A stretch of DNA of 64,000 nucleotides from Paenibacillus_E sp052115445 (GTDB taxonomy: Bacteria > Bacillota > Bacilli > Paenibacillales > NBRC-103111): positions 202,240-266,239 of the forward strand of contig NZ_JBFRGR010000009.1 in NCBI RefSeq assembly GCF_052115445.1. Reading direction: 5' to 3'. Shown in pieces: positions 27,552 to 36,900 of this stretch; the stretch's first letter is position 1, and the number at the start of each line of letters is the position of its first letter. A model generated the notes under the pieces. The model had not been told where the DNA came from and did not search any database. It worked only from the letters and a program-made list of their open reading frames with translations. The translations under genes and the position numbers were made by a program.

Positions 27552-27831
27552 TTGCAAGCGCTAGAAGCAGTCGATTTGCTGGATCGCCGTAAGCATTTTC
27601 CGTCGGAGCTATCTGGTGGGCAACAGCAACGTGTAGCGATCGCTCGGACGTTGGCGGGAGATCCGCCAATTATTTTGGCGGATGAGCCTACGGGAGCTCT
27701 GGACTCGAAGACTGGAACGGAGATCATGGATATTTTCCGGCGGCTGAACGAGCAGGGTCGGACGATTATTGTGATTGCATGATCGGCAGATTGCGGAGCA
27801 GGCGAAGCGGGGTGTGCGGCTAGTTAATTGA
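27552..27831 (+). pseudogene. ABC transporter ATPase remnant (C-terminal half, MacB/LolD type)
   Basis: The frame from 27552 gives the signature LSGGQQQRVAIARTLA and Walker B IILADEPTGALD, then TIIVIA and a stop at 27780. Reading on in the next frame from 27778 gives HDRQIAEQAKRGVRLVN and a stop at 27829-27831, the normal H-loop and end of such ATPases, so one frameshift separates them. The Walker A half is absent. A remnant of a MacB-type ATPase. Confidence 0.8.
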
Positions 27832-27843
27832 ATCGCAAAAGAA

Positions 27844-27882
27844 AGAGAGCTTCATCACTTCGAAGAAGTGATGAAGCTCTCT
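27844..27882. terminator. Perfect 18-bp hairpin, bidirectional terminator
   Basis: Bases 27844-27861 pair perfectly with 27865-27882 around a GAA loop. The minus strand continues with TTTCTTTTG, so it terminates the AraC-type regulator gene; the plus strand tail is weaker. Confidence 0.85.
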
Positions 27883-27891
27883 TATTTGATG

Positions 27892-30228
27892 TCAGCGAAT
27901 CGTTTTGCGGTAATCTCCCGGGGTTAGCCCTTCATAGCGCTTGAAGAACCGAATGAAGCTGTTGACGTTGTTATAGCCGACATTCGTCGCGATTTCAAGA
28001 ATCGTTTGTTCGGTTTCCTTCAGAAACACCTTACTGACCTCCAGACGCTTCAGCGTTAGATATTCCAGCATGGTTTTGCCAACTTCTTGCTTAAACATGC
28101 GGCTGACGTAGGCATGGTTCAAATTCACCTGCTCGGCAATCATCTCGACCGAGAGGTCTTGATCGTAATTCGCATCCATATAGGCGATGACGGTTTCGAT
28201 GTGGGTATTCTTTTTGGGCTGTTGCTGCTCTAGTGTGTGATAAATTTTTTGCACCATGCCACAAATCCATTCATGAATTGCATGTATCGTCTCTTTGGAG
28301 GCAAGCTCGCGAAATAGGTTATGGTTTTTGCCGAAAATCGTTTCGGTTTGCACGTTAAATTCCTGCATATTGCGTAAAATATCCTCCACGATCAAATTGT
28401 ACGTCCGGAAAATGACTTCCTCACTCAGCTTCGTGCGCGCCTTTATCTGTTGATACAATTCTTCAAGGCTGCCAAGCGCCTCGTTCAGCTGCCCGGCTTT
28501 TAAGAAGTTGTACATGTGATTGGTAAAATGCGGCGGCAAATAGAACTCGTCATCCGCTTCCTTAATCAAATCCTCATAGGTTAGTACGGTATTGGTACCG
28601 ACCATAATCTTTGAGCGAATGACCTCACACGCTTCTTTGTAGGAATAATGGGCGTCCAAGAGCTGTGGATAAGGACGTCCAATTCCAATGGTAACGGAGA
28701 TTTTCAGCAGTTGGTAGATCACATTCTTGATTTGCTCGCCAAGCGCTGCAAGCTCATGTTTCATGTGCTTGGAGTCGCCGCCGATATTGACCAGCAGCGC
28801 GAGCTGGTTCTCATCCGCTTCCGCAGCCAAAGCGATATGGCTGCCGGTTGCAATCTCTTCTGCAATGTTCATCATGGCGTATTTATACAAGTTTTGATCT
28901 GTGACGGAGTAGCTGCCGACGATCAGGCTGTAATCATCGATCTCAATTAGAAAAACGACGTGCTGCGGATATGGAAATTGAAGATGCAGAAATTCCAATT
29001 TTCCGTTCATTTCGTGAATACTACTGTATTTATGATTGATAAGGGCAAGTAGGAATCGTTCGCGTAATACAGGCAAATTCATATGAAACTGCTGCTCCCA
29101 AGCTTCATTTTTACGGAATACATGGTCAAGAATATGAGAGATCGCTTCCAGCTCATTCTTCTGCGGGCGAAGCGTATCCTTTGCTTCATTGCCGCTTTTG
29201 TTATAAGGAAGCGCCTTTTTAATTAATAATTGAATTGGACTGATCATTTTTCTAGATATGAAATAGGATAAAATAAGGCCCAGAGCAACTAAAATAATAA
29301 AAGCTGCCCAAGCGACGGTCCGAATATACGATAGTTTGGAGAGTAAATACTGTAAGGGCGTTTCGGTTACAATGCTCCACTGGTTATGCAGCGTTTTTAT
29401 ATATGTAATGAGATTTCGATCGCCATCTTGTTTCAAGATGCGGTACCCGATACTGGCAGGAGCCTTGCTGCTCTCCTTAAATAAGGCTTGGACATGCTCC
29501 GGCTTTAGTGAAACTGCAGCTGAGGTGGAAATGACGTTGCCCAGACGGTCCATAATATAGGTGATGGTGTGCGGATTGCCTTCCATTTTCTGAAGCAGAC
29601 TTCTTAAGACGGATTCATGAATATGCACGGCCAAGAGACCTTGGAATCCATTCCGTTGTACGGGCACCTTTACGACATAGGTCACAATTTTATCTAGATC
29701 AATGCCGTTTCCATGACGGGAGCTTAACCAGAAGCCCATATCGTTCTCGCCGAGATCCTCATCGATCCAAATATCCTGTGTTGAGTTCGTATATGTGCGC
29801 GTATAGCCGTCAGAGGCAATAATCAGATTAGCTTCTTTGGCGTAAAAGTCGATCGACTGGATGGCTTCGTTTGCGGATGCGGCCGTCTTTAGAATATCGC
29901 GAGTCTCATTCAAAAGGAACGGATTCGTCGAATCGTTCAGAAAGCTGGTGATCCGTCCGTCCAGTCCGATTCGGATAGCGATCGATTGGATTTCTGCTAT
30001 CGTATTCTCGATGGAAGCGTTTTTCTGTTTGGACGCGTAGATGGTCGCCTGACTCAATTCGTTCTCCAGCGTGGATACGGTGAAATTGTAGGAAGCATAG
30101 CTCAGCGCAATAAGCGGTAAGAGAATGACAATCAAGTAGGAAATGAAATACGTCCAAAATAGCTTCGGCAATTCTTGGAGCGACCTTTTAAGTTTTACGA
30201 TAGAAATCAGAACGATCACCTGCTTCAA
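27892..30228 (-). CDS. Membrane-bound AraC-family regulator (YesS/YtdP type)
   Basis: About 778 residues. A membrane segment near residues 22-45 (YFISYLIVILLPLIALSY), an extracellular Cache-like sensor of about 250 residues, a second membrane segment near 300-322, a cytoplasmic linker, and an AraC-type double helix-turn-helix in the last 100 residues (DLSVEMIAEQVNLNHAYVSR, then ILEIATNVGYNNVNSFIRFF). This one-component design senses an external sugar and activates neighbouring genes. It is divergent from the binding-protein gene at 30462, its likely target. The start is uncertain: TTG 30228 has no clear ribosome binding site, and GTG 30219 is an alternative; the conserved part begins near KLKRSLQELPKLFW. 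Confidence 0.85.
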   Translation of the reverse strand: MKQVIVLISIVKLKRSLQELPKLFWTYFISYLIVILLPLIALSYASYNFTVSTLENELSQATIYASKQKNASIENTIAEIQSIAIRIGLDGRITSFLNDSTNPFLLNETRDILKTAASANEAIQSIDFYAKEANLIIASDGYTRTYTNSTQDIWIDEDLGENDMGFWLSSRHGNGIDLDKIVTYVVKVPVQRNGFQGLLAVHIHESVLRSLLQKMEGNPHTITYIMDRLGNVISTSAAVSLKPEHVQALFKESSKAPASIGYRILKQDGDRNLITYIKTLHNQWSIVTETPLQYLLSKLSYIRTVAWAAFIILVALGLILSYFISRKMISPIQLLIKKALPYNKSGNEAKDTLRPQKNELEAISHILDHVFRKNEAWEQQFHMNLPVLRERFLLALINHKYSSIHEMNGKLEFLHLQFPYPQHVVFLIEIDDYSLIVGSYSVTDQNLYKYAMMNIAEEIATGSHIALAAEADENQLALLVNIGGDSKHMKHELAALGEQIKNVIYQLLKISVTIGIGRPYPQLLDAHYSYKEACEVIRSKIMVGTNTVLTYEDLIKEADDEFYLPPHFTNHMYNFLKAGQLNEALGSLEELYQQIKARTKLSEEVIFRTYNLIVEDILRNMQEFNVQTETIFGKNHNLFRELASKETIHAIHEWICGMVQKIYHTLEQQQPKKNTHIETVIAYMDANYDQDLSVEMIAEQVNLNHAYVSRMFKQEVGKTMLEYLTLKRLEVSKVFLKETEQTILEIATNVGYNNVNSFIRFFKRYEGLTPGDYRKTIR

Positions 30229-30408
30229 TATAAGTACTCATATTATGCCATAGATGCGAGCTGAGCAGTCAAAATTAAACTAAATTACAGACCAAATGTC
30301 ATGAATTTATGAGAGATGTCAATACTTGATGATGCGCAAAGTCATGATTTATGTGTGTTTCTCTCGCATTGGAGATATACGGCCGTCATGCGGACATCGA
30401 TAATAAAA

Positions 30409-30423
30409 GTGTGAAGTTCACAC
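30409..30423. promoter_or_regulatory. Perfect inverted repeat upstream of the binding-protein gene
   Basis: GTGTGAAGTTCACAC is a 7-bp perfect inverted repeat with a one-base centre, 39 bases upstream of the ATG at 30462, between divergent genes. It may be an operator for a regulator of this transporter. Binding is not shown. Confidence 0.45.
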
Positions 30424-30461
30424 GACAAACGAAGCTTCAACCAAAAGGGAGGAACTACCAT

Positions 30462-31778
30462 ATGAAGATGAAAAAAGCAGCGTACCTAACGTTATCGGCA
30501 GCCTTGCTGACCGGCGCACTTACTGCTTGCGGCTCGAACACGGATACAACTAATGAGGCGGAAGCAACAGCGAGTGCAGGAAAAAGCAGTGAACTGATTA
30601 AATTAACGTTTGCATCTTGGAGTATAAGCGAAGCGGCAACCAAAGGTGCATTAGAAGAAATGGTAAAAAATTACGAGGCGAAAAATTCGAATGTCAAAAT
30701 TGAGTTTGTCGGCATTCCTTTTGCAGATATTAAACAGCAAACGTTCGTAATGGCCTCAACGGGCAACGCACCGGATATTATTCAAACGTTCCCAGCTTGG
30801 TTCGGTTCTTATGCAGCATCAGATATCATTACGCCGTTGGATGATCTCATGGGCAAATCGTATGTAGATGATTTAATGCCGAGCTTTAAGGAAGATTTCT
30901 CTTATAATGGAAAGCTGATGGGTGTGCCTTGGGCACCAACGCCATACATTCTCTATTACAATAAAGAGCTGTTCAAGAAGGCGGGCTTGCCGGATAAAGC
31001 ACCTGCGACGGTTGATGAAATGCTGAAGGCGGCGAAAGCGATTTCGAATTTGAAAACAGACAGCGGTCAGAAGATTTACGGCTTCGGAGAGCCTTCAGAC
31101 AAGCTGGCGATTAACGGCGAGATCGCGATGCGGAACTTGTACGGCTTTGGCGGATCTATTTTAGATAAAAATGGAAAAGTAAATGTGAATACGCCAGAAA
31201 TGGTGAGCACGCTGAACTATTATAAAAGTTTGGTGAAAGACGGCATTGGCCCGTCCGGCGCGAAGCTGAAGGACCTTCGAAACCTGTTCTCTATCGGCCA
31301 ATTGGGTATGTATGTCGACGGGAACTACGGGAAAGCGGTGTTCCGCAACTTGAGCGGCAAAGGCGCAGAGTTTGACAAAGTGTGGGGGGCGGCTTCGATT
31401 CCGGCAGGTGCAACCGGCAAGAGCGTGTCGATCGGGGAAGCGCACGGTCTCGTCATCTCGNCAGATTCCAAGCATAAGCAAGCTGCTGCCGACTTTATTA
31501 AATATTTGACGGATAAAGATGCGATCTCGATTTATCATAAGCAGAACGACGTGATTTCCGCCCGCAAATCGCTCAGCTCGATGTTCACGGAAAGCGAATT
31601 TGACAAAGTATTGATGCAGCAAATGAATAACATTCAACCACTACCTAAGAATCATCCAGGTATGGAGCAAGCGTACATCGACATTGCCGATGCGCTGCTT
31701 AAAGTGTCGACTGATACCGCTACACCGGAAAAAGCTGCGCAAGAGCTTGATGCGAAGCTGAAAACATCCCTGAAATAA
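30462..31778 (+). CDS. Sugar ABC transporter substrate-binding lipoprotein
   Basis: 438 residues; AAGGGAGG at 30445 sets ATG 30462, not the upstream GTG/ATG frame. Lipoprotein signal with lipobox LTAC (Cys near residue 24), a short polar tether, and a type 1 solute-binding fold (YNKELFKKAGLPD, GIPFADIKQQTF, IGEAHGLVIS). An N at 31461 obscures one codon. It should bind an oligosaccharide for the two permeases downstream; its regulator is probably the divergent membrane AraC protein. The ligand is unknown. It resembles the binding protein at 15980 in design but is clearly a different subfamily. Confidence 0.9.
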   Translation: MKMKKAAYLTLSAALLTGALTACGSNTDTTNEAEATASAGKSSELIKLTFASWSISEAATKGALEEMVKNYEAKNSNVKIEFVGIPFADIKQQTFVMASTGNAPDIIQTFPAWFGSYAASDIITPLDDLMGKSYVDDLMPSFKEDFSYNGKLMGVPWAPTPYILYYNKELFKKAGLPDKAPATVDEMLKAAKAISNLKTDSGQKIYGFGEPSDKLAINGEIAMRNLYGFGGSILDKNGKVNVNTPEMVSTLNYYKSLVKDGIGPSGAKLKDLRNLFSIGQLGMYVDGNYGKAVFRNLSGKGAEFDKVWGAASIPAGATGKSVSIGEAHGLVISXDSKHKQAAADFIKYLTDKDAISIYHKQNDVISARKSLSSMFTESEFDKVLMQQMNNIQPLPKNHPGMEQAYIDIADALLKVSTDTATPEKAAQELDAKLKTSLK

Positions 31779-31794
31779 CAACAATCATCTGGCA

Positions 31795-31818
31795 GGAGAG
31801 TCCCATCGGGAACTCTCC
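31795..31818 (+). other. Intercistronic hairpin after the binding-protein gene
   Basis: GGAGAGT (31795-31801) pairs with ACTCTCC (31812-31818) around a 10-base loop, without a T run. It holds the same position as the hairpins in the other two transporter operons. Confidence 0.55.
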
Positions 31819-31847
31819 CGTTAGAAGCGGATAGGAGTGAATAGTAC

Positions 31848-32810
31848 ATGAGAGGAACAAGATTCTCCGAGCTGGCGAAGGACCGCCTTTTTTTATTCGC
31901 GTTGATTTTACCGGCGCTGGCCATGCTACTTTTTACGATTGGCATACCGATCATAAAGTCCATTACGATGAGCTTCTTTAAAGTTTCATTGCTCAGCATG
32001 AAAAGTCAGCCGTGGAACAACTTTGCGAATTATAAGGAAATTCTGCAGGACGGTGAATTTTTCACTGCGCTTCGCGTCACTTTAACCTATGTCTTTTGTA
32101 TCGTAAGTGTCCAGTTTGTGCTGGGTATGGCATTGGCCCTGATTCTAAACAGCTCGATCCGCTTCAAGAAATTTTTTCGTACGCTCATTCTCATTCCGTG
32201 GATTGTGCCGACGATTGTCTCAGCGCTGCTTTGGATGTGGCTGTTCCAGCCGCAATACGGCTTGATTAACTACGTGCTCCAGCAGCTCCACATTATCGAC
32301 AAGCCGCAGGTATGGTTAACGAATATGGATCTCGCGCTGCCAGCGGTGATTGTGACGGCGCTCTGGCGCCAACTGCCATTCATGAGTACGATGCTTCTCG
32401 CAGGCATGCAAGGCATCTCCGAAGACATGTACGAGGCAGCGCGTATCGATGGCGCGAACCGCAGACAGATTTTGATCAACATCACCCTCCCTTTGCTCAA
32501 GAACAACATCAAGACGATTACACTGATTTCAATTATTGAGAACTTCAAAATGTTCCCGCTCTTCTGGATCATGACAGGCGGAGGACCGCTAGACAAAACG
32601 ACGACGTTGGCCATTTATAGTTATAAAGCGGCGTTTGTACAGATGAACTTGGGAAAAGGCGCTGCAATCGGCGCACTATGGCTCATTATAATGGTCCTTA
32701 TTTATAGTCTTTACAACAAGCTCTTCGCTTTGGGAGAAGACACACCGGCATCTAGAAAGGAGAAGAAGCATGCTAAGATCGGCTCCGTCAAGCAAAAGCA
32801 AGCTACCTAA
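31848..32810 (+). CDS. Sugar ABC transporter permease (MalF/UgpA type)
   Basis: 320 residues, six predicted membrane segments (first: FALILPALAMLLFTIGIPII). EAA loop: YEAARIDGANRRQILINITL near residues 190-215. ATG 31848 follows ATAGGAGTG. The end overlaps the next permease gene by 41 bases and has an unusually charged tail (SRKEKKHAKIGSVKQKQ), which coincides with the ribosome binding site and start of the next gene. Works with the binding protein at 30462 and the permease at 32770. Confidence 0.9.
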   Translation: MRGTRFSELAKDRLFLFALILPALAMLLFTIGIPIIKSITMSFFKVSLLSMKSQPWNNFANYKEILQDGEFFTALRVTLTYVFCIVSVQFVLGMALALILNSSIRFKKFFRTLILIPWIVPTIVSALLWMWLFQPQYGLINYVLQQLHIIDKPQVWLTNMDLALPAVIVTALWRQLPFMSTMLLAGMQGISEDMYEAARIDGANRRQILINITLPLLKNNIKTITLISIIENFKMFPLFWIMTGGGPLDKTTTLAIYSYKAAFVQMNLGKGAAIGALWLIIMVLIYSLYNKLFALGEDTPASRKEKKHAKIGSVKQKQAT

Positions 32811-33621
32811 TTTTGGGCAATATGTGGGCTTGCTCCTATTCATTCTCTTCCTCATCTTTCCGTTGTACTGGATGTTTATCACTTCTTTCAAAGATAATTC
32901 CGTGCTGTTCCAGATTCCGCCGGAATGGATACCGAAGAAGCCTGTCCTTGCGCATTATGTCAAATTGTTTGCTGACAATTACTTCGTAATTTATTACCGC
33001 AACAGCCTGTTTGTCAGCGGCTGCACGACGTTGATTACGTTGCTTGTAGCCATGTTTGCTGGTTACGGTTTTTCCAGATTTCATTTTAAATTTAAAAACT
33101 TTCTGATGTTCGCCATCCTGTCGACGCAAATGCTTCCGGTTGTTTCGCTGCTGATTGCGCTTTATGCGATGTACAAATCGTACGGTCTGCTGAACACGCA
33201 TGCAGGTTTGGTCATTGCACTGACGACGGCATCCTTACCGTTCTCAATCTGGATGATCAAGGTGTTCTTCGACAACATCCCGCATTCGCTCGAAGAAGCA
33301 GCCAAAATTGATGGCTGCAGCCGGTTCGGTATTCTGTTCCGCATTATTTTTCCGCTTTCGAAGCCGGGGATTTTCTCGGTTGGGATTTATACGTTTATTC
33401 TTTCGTGGGATGATTTGTTGTACTCGTTAACTCTTATTAATAAAGATAATTTGCGTACGTTGAACCCCGGCATTTCGATCAGATACATGGGCGAGGTGGC
33501 TTATGACTGGGCGAATATTATGACGGTTTGTGTGACAGCGACGATTCCGATTGTAATTCTGTTCCTGTTTTTCCAAAAGTATATGGTGGCTGGGCTAACA
33601 GCCGGCGCTGTAAAAGAATAA
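32770..33621 (+). CDS. Sugar ABC transporter permease (MalG/UgpE type)
   Basis: 283 residues; ATG 32770 is preceded by AAAGGAGAAG, inside the end of the upstream permease gene, so the two are coupled. About six membrane segments; EAA loop LEEAAKIDGCSRFGILFRII near residues 175-200; C-terminus YMVAGLTAGAVKE typical of the family. It is the last gene of the transporter operon and is followed by a hairpin with a T run. No ATPase gene accompanies it. Confidence 0.9.
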   Translation: MLRSAPSSKSKLPNFGQYVGLLLFILFLIFPLYWMFITSFKDNSVLFQIPPEWIPKKPVLAHYVKLFADNYFVIYYRNSLFVSGCTTLITLLVAMFAGYGFSRFHFKFKNFLMFAILSTQMLPVVSLLIALYAMYKSYGLLNTHAGLVIALTTASLPFSIWMIKVFFDNIPHSLEEAAKIDGCSRFGILFRIIFPLSKPGIFSVGIYTFILSWDDLLYSLTLINKDNLRTLNPGISIRYMGEVAYDWANIMTVCVTATIPIVILFLFFQKYMVAGLTAGAVKE

Positions 33622-33628
33622 GAAGGAG

Positions 33629-33686
33629 ATTGCAGAACTCTCGTCATCCCGCTTGCGGGGCCGGAGAGTATGCAAGCTGTCTTTTT
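33629..33686 (+). terminator. Terminator after the second transporter operon
   Basis: Nested arms: TTGCA (33630-33634) with TGCAA (33671-33675), ACTCTC (33637-33642) with GAGAGT (33664-33669), and CCCGC (33648-33652) with GCGGG (33655-33659). CTTTTT follows at 33681. Confidence 0.7.
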
Positions 33687-33701
33687 AAATCGATATGAAA
33701 G

Positions 33702-33768
33702 TATGACATTTCGCTGGATATTACGCAAAGGTGAATTTGTTGCTATCATTGGGCCGTCGGGTTCTGGA
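33702..33768 (+). pseudogene. ABC ATPase remnant (Walker A region)
   Basis: The sequence encodes YDISLDITQ (33702-33728), then one extra base, then GEFVAIIGPSGSG (33730-33768), ending at a TGA where the Lys-Ser/Thr of Walker A should follow. This is the N-terminal part of a MacB/LolD-type ATPase, the half that is missing from the remnant at 27552. Too short to work. Confidence 0.65.
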
Positions 33769-33846
33769 ATATGAAAATGTCGCTGCCTTTCCCCGAAAGC
33801 GCATACCGATTTGGTACAAAAGCTAGGCGTGACTTTATTGGGTATA

Positions 33847-33888
33847 AGAAAGAGGCAACCGGATTGAGTTAATCGGTTGCCTCTTTCT
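33847..33888 (-). terminator. Strong terminator of the GH27-type gene
   Basis: AGAAAGAGGCAACCG (33847-33861) pairs perfectly with 33874-33888 across a 12-base loop. It lies just past the stop of the minus-strand gene at 33911. Confidence 0.8.
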
Positions 33889-33910
33889 GATGTGTGCATA
33901 GCTGTTGGGA

Positions 33911-36900
33911 TTACTCTACCGTTTTTTCTCCACCGGTTGCTAAGGGCTCAAACGAATGGCTGACGGAAGCTTCCTCAATGTCATAAACTGCCCAATGATC
34001 GTTTGGGACGTCGGTCCAAGGCGAGTGCTTCACTCCGTAAAGCGGTCCTCTACCGAGTACACGATTGATTATGGTGACCGCTTCTGCACGCGTTAGCGGT
34101 TTGGCAGGGCCGAACGTGCCATCTGCGTAACCTTTCAAGTAGCCCGCACCTTGTGCAGCTTTAATTGCGTTTTCGGCCCAATGACCAGTCGTATCGGTAA
34201 AGCCATCTCCAGTTCCAGTAGGGCTCACCGCGAACCGAGCAGCAAGTGCTGCCATTTCAGCTCTGGAGATGGGTTGCTCTGGCTTGAATGTGCCGTCTGC
34301 GTAACCTTGCATGAATCCCTGGCGTGATACTTGTACGATGGCTTTGTAAGCCCAGTCATCTGTGGCCACGTCAACATATTCGCCGCTGTTACCTGATGCC
34401 AGATTGGTCGTAATTCGCGAGAGAATCGTAGCCATTTCTGCACGAGTAATCTGGTTGTCTGGATGGAACAAGTTGTTTTCATAGCCTTGGATGTACGGTT
34501 GGTGCGAGAAGGATAATGTCTTACCATCGACGTTCAAAAGCGCATACGTACTGAATTTACTCGTTGTAAATTGAATGCCACGGCCGCCTTCAAACGTTGT
34601 GACGCTACCTTTTTTAAACTCCGTAGTCCCATCGCTGTGTTCGATGTAGACTCCGATTTGCTGAATATCGGCATCAATTAAGTCTCCAGGAAGTGGGAGA
34701 ATGAGAGTAACCTCATGATTTTGCAGGTTAGTCACAATGTCTACTGGACGGCCAACCAGTGCCGCTTTTTCGTCTCCGGCAACGCTCAGCACGACTGTCG
34801 CAGTATTGGCGCGCTTTTCTAAATCTTTGCTTGCATCCGAAGATTTTACAGGAACAAAGTTGAAATAAATGTCGTCTTTCAAGTTTTTCAGCAAGTCGTT
34901 CGAAATTTGGACTTTGACATTGGCTGTATCGAGGTCTAATCCAAGCCCGCTTTCACTTAGCAGACCGAGCGAATCTTTACCTACTGCAACATTGGTTACG
35001 GCCACGTCATCATTGTCATCGGGCAGAGAAACCACAGCCGATTTGGCGCCAGAAGTCTGCGATTTCTGTATTAACTTTTTCGTATTGTCTCCCGATAGCT
35101 TGACTGCCTCTTTGCTCGAGCCATCAGCTTGTGTTGTACGCACAATGTTAAGTGCGCTCGTGTCAGTATTGCCACCTGCTAAGCCGCCGCCAGTTTGCGG
35201 TGAGGAAGGTGAGCTGTCAACCGTAGCAATATCGAACTTGAACGCATCTACAAGCATGTAGCTGCCTGATTTTTTGACTGCTTTTAGGGTGTGAGAGCCC
35301 TTGGAAAGAGAAGAGATGTGGTAAAGACTGTTTCCAGCACTCCGAGTGGTCGAATAGGTACTAACGGCATCCTTCAACTTATCATCAATGTAGATGTCAA
35401 TGTCACCCAATTCCGGCCCTGTTGGCGAGAGGATCTCAATTCCACTTCCTGTGAATGTGTAAAGGAAGGAGTCTCCGTTCACGGTCGTTGCATGAACATC
35501 ATCCGCATAATCACCTTGAAAAGCAAAAGAAAGCTTCAAGTTACCGACAGGTTGAACAGCGAGATATTCTTTTTTAATTGTCACTTGATTGCCGCTAATT
35601 TCGTAATCAGTCGGATTAATGAGTGCCGTGGTGCCTTTGGAAATACTGCGCAAACTCTGAGCGTTGCCGATGATGTTAACGCTCACATCTGCAGCTGCTT
35701 TTTTGTTGAAGTCGGCGGCAGAGATGTCAATCAAGTCGGATTGCTGCACTTTAAGCGCATCAAGGAGCATGAACTGTCCAGACTTTTTGACAGCTTTTAG
35801 CGTATGAATGCCAGGCGTCAAGTTCATAACGGTATAGACTTCTTGCCCAGCATCGTTATGCGAATTCGCTCCGTATGTATGAGCAGTTCCGTGTAATTGA
35901 CCATCTATAAAGATGTCTACATCGCCTTGACCCTGATCAACTTCGGTTATATAGGTAATGCCAGTGCCATTAAACGTATAGGTGAAATAGTCGTTATTTT
36001 GCTCTACATAATGAACATCTTTGCCGTAATCGTTAAAAGGACGGTTTGTACTGCGGTTCCAAGCCCCAGTGAAGTGAATATCCGGGTTGTCGTCGTTGAT
36101 GTAGGTGAACCTTCCGGGGGATGCCGAGTTGCTGACGGTTATGGCTAGAGTTTGCGGATTTCCCGAACTGAACGTAAAGGTTAAATTGGTCAGTCCAACA
36201 GGCTGTTGGATCAAATAGGACTTCAAAATTTTCACTACGCCGTCTGTAAATGTGTAGTCCTGTCCAGGCGTTAAGGCGGCTGTGCCGTTCATAATGCCTA
36301 TCAGAGTGTTGCTGCCGCCAAGTGTTAGCGTGGCAGAGACGTCCGCTTGTGCGGATGTTTTCTTGTCAAAGACGGCGGTTGAAGGATTAAGCGACGTTCC
36401 CGTAACGGCGATGGATTGCGATTGCGAGTCCCCGCCGGCAAAAGTGAAGTCTAGTTGGATCGGGCTCCCCGAAGGCTGTTGGAGCAGGTATTCTTTTCTA
36501 ATCGTTACAAGATTGCCACTATTTATCGTGTAATCTGTATTTGGCTGCAGCGAAGCTGAGCCATTCTTGATGCCAATCAGCGAGCTATCGCCAAAGATAA
36601 GAGTCGTGGTGATATCAGCAGGTTGATCTTTGTTAAAATTGTTCGCGGAAGCTTGGCCTAAGAGCGTTTCGGTTGTCACCTTCAAAGCGTCCAGAATGAG
36701 GTAATATTGACCGCTACCGTTTCTTACCACTCTCAACGTGTGCGCACCCTGCGGAAGATCAGCGATACGATAGACGGAATATTGCCCCGACTGCTGTGTA
36801 CCTTCTGCGTCCACAGTGCCTTTCAGTTGCCCATCGATGTAAACGTCCATCCGTCCATTGGATGTTCCTTGTTCAGAGAATACTTCAATGCCGGTACCCG

